From Rhodococcus jostii NBRC 16295 (GTDB taxonomy: Bacteria; Actinomycetota; Actinomycetes; Mycobacteriales; Mycobacteriaceae), in the NCBI RefSeq assembly GCF_001894825.1, contig NZ_BCWY01000005.1:124001-188000 (forward strand): DNA of 64,000 nucleotides. The letters run 5' to 3'. Positions 60,689 to 64,000 of this stretch are shown here, piece by piece. A program made the translations under genes and the position numbers. The notes below the pieces were generated by a model, which had not been told where the DNA came from, did no database searches, and saw only the letters and a program-made list of their open reading frames with translations. The number at the start of each line of letters is the position of its first letter. The stretch's first letter is position 1.

Positions 60689-61797
60689 CAGCGCACCACC
60701 GTCGTCCCGCGCAGGATCGGTCCGGCCATCATCGCCTCGAGGTCGCCGGCCGTCCCGAACAGCTGGAAGATCTGCGCCTTCTCCGAGTCGCTGCCCACCG
60801 GGCCCGCGGTACCGCCGAAGGTGTGGTACGGGTAAAGGTCTTTCACCGACAGGTTCAGGTCGGCGCTGAGCCACGGCCCGTTCGCGACGGCGGGCGGCAG
60901 CGTCGTGACCAAGTTTTGCAGACCGGAGTAGACCGTCGTGATCTGACCGGGCCGGGACGTGAGCGATGCGAGCACAGGATCGGTGTCGTCGACGAGGGTG
61001 ATCAGCCGGTCCCGGTTGTCGCCGATCAGGACGGCGGCGTCGCCGGCGGTGCGGGTGCCGGCCTCGAGCAGAGTCGCGAGGCCCTGCTGTTCGTCGACGA
61101 TCGTGCGGGAGGAGGTGATCGAATTTCCGAGTGTCGTGAGGACGTCCGGTGCGGTCGCGTCGAGTTGGCGCGACAGCGTGGCGATGTCGTCGAGGTCGTC
61201 GCCGAGACCGTCGAGTAGCGGCTGCGACCCGCTCATCGCTGCCTGCAGCGACTCCAGGGAAGCGCCGAGGTCGGCGCCTTTGCCGTCGAGTGCGGTGGCG
61301 ACGGCACCGAGGGTGATGTTGAGGTCGGCGGGGTTCACCGCGCGGACGAGATCGTAGATCCGCGAAAAGGCCTGGTACAGCTGGACCGAGGTGAGGGACT
61401 GGTCAGGGAGCACGGTGTCGCCGGGTGTCAGGGATGCGGCGTCGTCCCGTCCCGGGGGTGGGATCAGGTCCACGAAGTAGTCGCCGAACACGGTGCGCGG
61501 AATCAGCCGCACCCGGACGTCGGCCGGTATGCGCGTCAGCGCGTCCTCGTCGATCCCGAGTGTCACCTCCGACGCCGCCGCACCGGCGTCGATGGCGTCG
61601 ACGCGCCCGACGTGGACGCCCCGGTACAGCACGGACGAGTCGAGTCGCAGCGCGCCCGCCTCGGCCGGCACCGTTGCCGTGATCTGCGGGGTGCTGTCGA
61701 AAGTCCTTGATCCCCAAGCGAAGAGGGATACATACCCGGCGGTGAGCGTCAGGGATGCCAATGCCCCGATCGTCGCGAAGCCTGTCCGCCCGGTCAT
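60688..61797 (-). CDS. mceA: MCE family protein MceA
   Basis: This 369-residue MCE subunit has an anchor (GFATIGALASLTLTAGYVSL) and the domain PQITATVPAEAGALRLDSSV. It is the first Mce gene after the two permeases. The ATG overlaps the yrbEB stop by four bases. The C terminus (YPYHTFGGTAGPVG) resembles other MceA ends. Confidence 0.88.
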   Translation of the reverse strand: MTGRTGFATIGALASLTLTAGYVSLFAWGSRTFDSTPQITATVPAEAGALRLDSSVLYRGVHVGRVDAIDAGAAASEVTLGIDEDALTRIPADVRVRLIPRTVFGDYFVDLIPPPGRDDAASLTPGDTVLPDQSLTSVQLYQAFSRIYDLVRAVNPADLNITLGAVATALDGKGADLGASLESLQAAMSGSQPLLDGLGDDLDDIATLSRQLDATAPDVLTTLGNSITSSRTIVDEQQGLATLLEAGTRTAGDAAVLIGDNRDRLITLVDDTDPVLASLTSRPGQITTVYSGLQNLVTTLPPAVANGPWLSADLNLSVKDLYPYHTFGGTAGPVGSDSEKAQIFQLFGTAGDLEAMMAGPILRGTTVVR

Positions 61798-62639
61798 CCG
61801 GTGAGCCCCGGGACCTGTGGCTTCAGCCCCCACAGCGCGATCGTCATCGCGACGTCGGTGAAGGCGAGGAACACGATGCTGGTGCGCAGTGCGCGACCGG
61901 CGGCCCGGCCGACTCCCTCGGGACCGCCGGTGGCCGTGTAGCCGTAGTAGCAGTGGACCAGGGTCACCACCACCGCGAAGACCATGACCTTCACCAGGGA
62001 CAGCCAGATGTCGGTGGGGGAGAGGAAAAGACTGAAGTAGTACCCGTACGTGCCCTCGGACTGTCCCTTCACTCCGACGACGGCCAGCGCGGTAGCCATG
62101 TAGGACGCGAAGAGACCGACGAGGTAGAGGGGGACCACCGCGATCATCGCGGCGATCGTGCGGGTGGTGACGAGGTAACGCAGCGACGGAACCGCCATCA
62201 CGTCGAGTGCGTCGATCTCGTCCGAGATGCGCATGGCGCCGAGTTGCGCCGTGAATCCGGTTCCCACCTTGGCGGCGAGCGTGATCGCCGCGACGAGCGG
62301 CGCGACCTCACGGGTGTTCGCGATCGCCGACATCACGCCGGAGAGGGGCGCGAGGCCGACGAGATTGAGCCCGCGGAACCCTTCCAGCCCGATCTGTGAA
62401 CCGGCGAAGAACGAGATGGCGAAGATGATGACGACACTGCCGCCGCCGGCGAGCAGGGTGCCGGAGCCGAAGGCGATCTGCGCGACCAGCCGCGCGACCT
62501 CACGGCCGTAGCGGGTGAGTGTGGACGGAATCGCCGCCACCACCCGGATGTAGAACACGAACTGCTCACCGAGGTCGGCGAGGGTGCGGACGGAGCGTTC
62601 GCCGAACCGGCGCGTGCGGATCACCGCGGGGAGGTGCAT
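61794..62639 (-). CDS. yrbEB: YrbE-family permease (B subunit)
   Basis: This 281-residue MlaE-like permease has about five hydrophobic segments. The family's cytoplasmic EExDALDVM coupling motif appears as SDEIDALDVMAVPSLRYLV. With the A subunit and an MceG-type ATPase, encoded elsewhere, it energises lipid import. It overlaps yrbEA by one base and mceA by four. Confidence 0.9.
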   Translation of the reverse strand: MHLPAVIRTRRFGERSVRTLADLGEQFVFYIRVVAAIPSTLTRYGREVARLVAQIAFGSGTLLAGGGSVVIIFAISFFAGSQIGLEGFRGLNLVGLAPLSGVMSAIANTREVAPLVAAITLAAKVGTGFTAQLGAMRISDEIDALDVMAVPSLRYLVTTRTIAAMIAVVPLYLVGLFASYMATALAVVGVKGQSEGTYGYYFSLFLSPTDIWLSLVKVMVFAVVVTLVHCYYGYTATGGPEGVGRAAGRALRTSIVFLAFTDVAMTIALWGLKPQVPGLTG

Positions 62640-63490
62640 CAGTAGGCGCCGTTCACCGAGACGATCAGCGGGTAGAACTGGGTGATCGCCAGGTTCGCGA
62701 TGAAGACGAGGACGAACGAGAGCACCACGGTCTCGTTGACGGCGTCGCCGACGCCCTGCGCCCCCTTCTTCACCGTCAAGCCCTTGTAACTGGCGACGAC
62801 ACCCGAAATGAGGGCGAAGGACAGGGCTTTGACGCCGGAGACCACGAAGTCACTCGGCTGGCTGAACTGCACGAGGTTGCGCAGAAAGCTCTGCGCGTTG
62901 CCGTCGAGGACGAGGACGTGCACCAGCAGGCTCGCGCCCAGGCCGATCACGAGGACGATCGAGTTGAGGAGCACGCAGACGACGGCGACCGCGATCAGCC
63001 GTGGCACCACGAGGCGTTCGAGGACGGGGAGTCCGAGTACCTCGAGTGCGTCGATCTCCTCACGGATGGTGCGGGCGCCGAGGTCGGCGCAGATCGCGGA
63101 GCCGCCCACACCGGCGATGATCAGCGCGCACACGAGTGGTCCGGCCTGGCCGATGATCAGGAACGCGACGACTGCTCCGCTGTAGGAGCCGGCCCCGATC
63201 TGATCGGCGAGCGAGCCGATCTGCAGGGCCACCCCGACGCCCAGGGGGATCATCACCAGGCCCGAGGCCACGGTAGTCACGTGTGCGAGAAACCAGAGCT
63301 GAGTGGCACATTCGCGCCAGGCGAGGCGTCGCCCGGTGACTGTCCGGACCGTTGCCCCGACCGCGCGCACGGCGAATGCGAACAGCATCCCGATCTCGAC
63401 GAGCATCGTCGACAGCATGTCGGTCGAGGGCTCCCGGGTCTTGCCGTTCCCGGGTTCGGCGGAGGAGGCCCCGTCCTGTAGTCGAGTCAC
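62639..63490 (-). CDS. yrbEA: YrbE-family permease (A subunit)
   Basis: This 283-residue MlaE-like permease is the first gene of the mce operon. Its coupling motif is REEIDALEVLGLPVLERLVV, with five hydrophobic segments. The GTG at 63490 is chosen because GAGGGGGA lies six bases upstream and the only other candidate (63571) lies upstream of the predicted transcription start. No MceG ATPase gene is nearby. Confidence 0.88.
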   Translation of the reverse strand: MTRLQDGASSAEPGNGKTREPSTDMLSTMLVEIGMLFAFAVRAVGATVRTVTGRRLAWRECATQLWFLAHVTTVASGLVMIPLGVGVALQIGSLADQIGAGSYSGAVVAFLIIGQAGPLVCALIIAGVGGSAICADLGARTIREEIDALEVLGLPVLERLVVPRLIAVAVVCVLLNSIVLVIGLGASLLVHVLVLDGNAQSFLRNLVQFSQPSDFVVSGVKALSFALISGVVASYKGLTVKKGAQGVGDAVNETVVLSFVLVFIANLAITQFYPLIVSVNGAY

Positions 63491-63562
63491 TCGTCCCCCT
63501 CGTGGTCCGGATTCCGTGTTCTGCGCCCCGATCCTTCGGGATGGTGACGCACGCCACAGGTG

Positions 63563-63598
63563 ACTATACACATGAACTTACTTTTGAGTAAGTTCAAT
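63563..63598 (-). promoter_or_regulatory. mce promoter with overlapping operator
   Basis: A perfect dyad TGAACTTAC (63573-63581) with GTAAGTTCA (63588-63596) has a six-base centre. On the minus strand TTACTC, a 17-base spacer and TATAGT (63568-63563) form a promoter that the dyad covers. A repressor (TetR- or GntR-like, not encoded here) bound there would silence the whole mce operon. Confidence 0.7.
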
Positions 63599-63605
63599 CG
63601 TTTCG

Positions 63606-64000
63606 CTACGTGCGAGCGAGCTGTGCGTACTCGACGCCGGTCAAGTCGACGGACTTCTCCCACAGGGCCGCTGCGAGTTTCGCGTTCCGGGCCCCACCGG
63701 TGCGCGGCGAGCGAGCGACCGGTCCGCGCACCCCGAACAGATCGTTCGGGCCGAGGTAGTCGTCGGGGCGGACGTCGGGCATCGTTGCCGCGTACAGCTG
63801 CCCGAGGGCGCCGTCCTTCTCGTCGTTGCCGACCACCCGCAGTCCGAGGTGGGTCACGGCAAGAGCGCCCGGGATCGGCGGGACCATCGAGTCGAAGAGA
63901 TTGGTGGCGGCGATCCCCGGATGCGTCGCCACCGAGAGCAGGGGCAGCCCCGCAGCCTCGCTGCGTCTGGCCAGTTCGCCGCTGAACAGCAGATTCGCGA
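63606..64000 (-). CDS. short-chain dehydrogenase, C-terminal part (5' end outside window)
   Basis: Only the last 130 or so residues are in the window, beginning ANLLFSGELARRSEAAGLPL and reaching LLSVATHPGIAATNLFDSMV. The NLLFSGEL pattern follows the catalytic YxxxK of retinol-dehydrogenase-like SDRs. It probably oxidises or reduces a lipophilic substrate. It ends 116 bases before the mce start, in the same direction, but the mce promoter lies in between. Confidence 0.8.
   Translation of the reverse strand, partial: ANLLFSGELARRSEAAGLPLLSVATHPGIAATNLFDSMVPPIPGALAVTHLGLRVVGNDEKDGALGQLYAATMPDVRPDDYLGPNDLFGVRGPVARSPRTGGARNAKLAAALWEKSVDLTGVEYAQLART

Overview
This is a high-GC chromosomal window from a mycolate-producing actinomycete, most likely Rhodococcus (an inference). 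The evidence is a complete mce/yrbE operon, a MurT/GatD pair, a tuberculostearate-type methyltransferase/reductase pair, an IdeR-like iron box, many GTG starts, and a backbone that follows the M. tuberculosis Rv3710-Rv3720 order (leuA, murT, gatD, recR, ybaB, SRPBCC, FAD oxidoreductase, cyclopropane-synthase-like). Accessory genes are interleaved in that backbone. I saw no rRNA, tRNA, CRISPR array, prophage or intact insertion sequence.

Layout. 1-2.9 kb: fadA (5' cut) and fadB for beta-oxidation. 3-4.1 kb: an AbiEi-like/nuclease-like orphan. 4.1-6.9 kb: tmsB/tmsA. 7.1-10.8 kb: SRPBCC, ybaB, recR, then a TetR regulator and MFS exporter separated by a perfect palindrome. 10.9-12.9 kb: ArsR/SRPBCC pair with twin operators, and a second AbiEi-like paralogue. 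13-15 kb: gatD and murT. 15-17.3 kb: EamA exporter, LysR regulator, SHOCT protein. 17.5-25.1 kb: a giant single-chain acetyl-CoA carboxylase with a eukaryote-like central region, and ctaD. 25.3-27.3 kb: leuA with a leucine-leader attenuator. 27.3-38.2 kb: lipoproteins, pirin, PrmC/HemK-like methyltransferase, M24 peptidase, SufR-like regulator with DoxX, FUSC transporter, gamma-glutamyltransferase, luciferase-like oxidoreductase. 38.3-45 kb: a carboxylate-amine ligase/M20 amidohydrolase fusion, an iron-regulated substrate-binding lipoprotein, DUF4193, and a flavin monooxygenase. 45-52.6 kb: an SDR remnant, DGPF protein with ECF42 sigma factor, ArsR/CDF metal efflux, and acyl-CoA catabolic genes under a TetR regulator. 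52.6-64 kb: PAP2 and alpha/beta-hydrolase genes, then the mce operon (yrbEA-yrbEB-mceABCDEF-mas) from a promoter with its own palindrome, and an SDR cut by the window end.

The most striking pattern is a family of palindromic elements of exactly 46 bp. I count twelve: 2939, 4093, 11749, 12875, 12923, 14975, 28776, 29885, 31419, 45070, 45583 and 52588. All keep a GTGAGT- or GTGCGC-type hexamer at positions 4-9 and its partner at 38-43, while arms and core vary. Several carry a small accessory hairpin on one or both sides. They sit mainly at gene 3' ends, where they supply stop codons and C-terminal residues, and pairs bracket both AbiEi-like genes, the pirin gene and the SDR remnant. I do not recognise this family. 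Whether it is a mobile miniature element, a terminator module or a protein-binding site is open.
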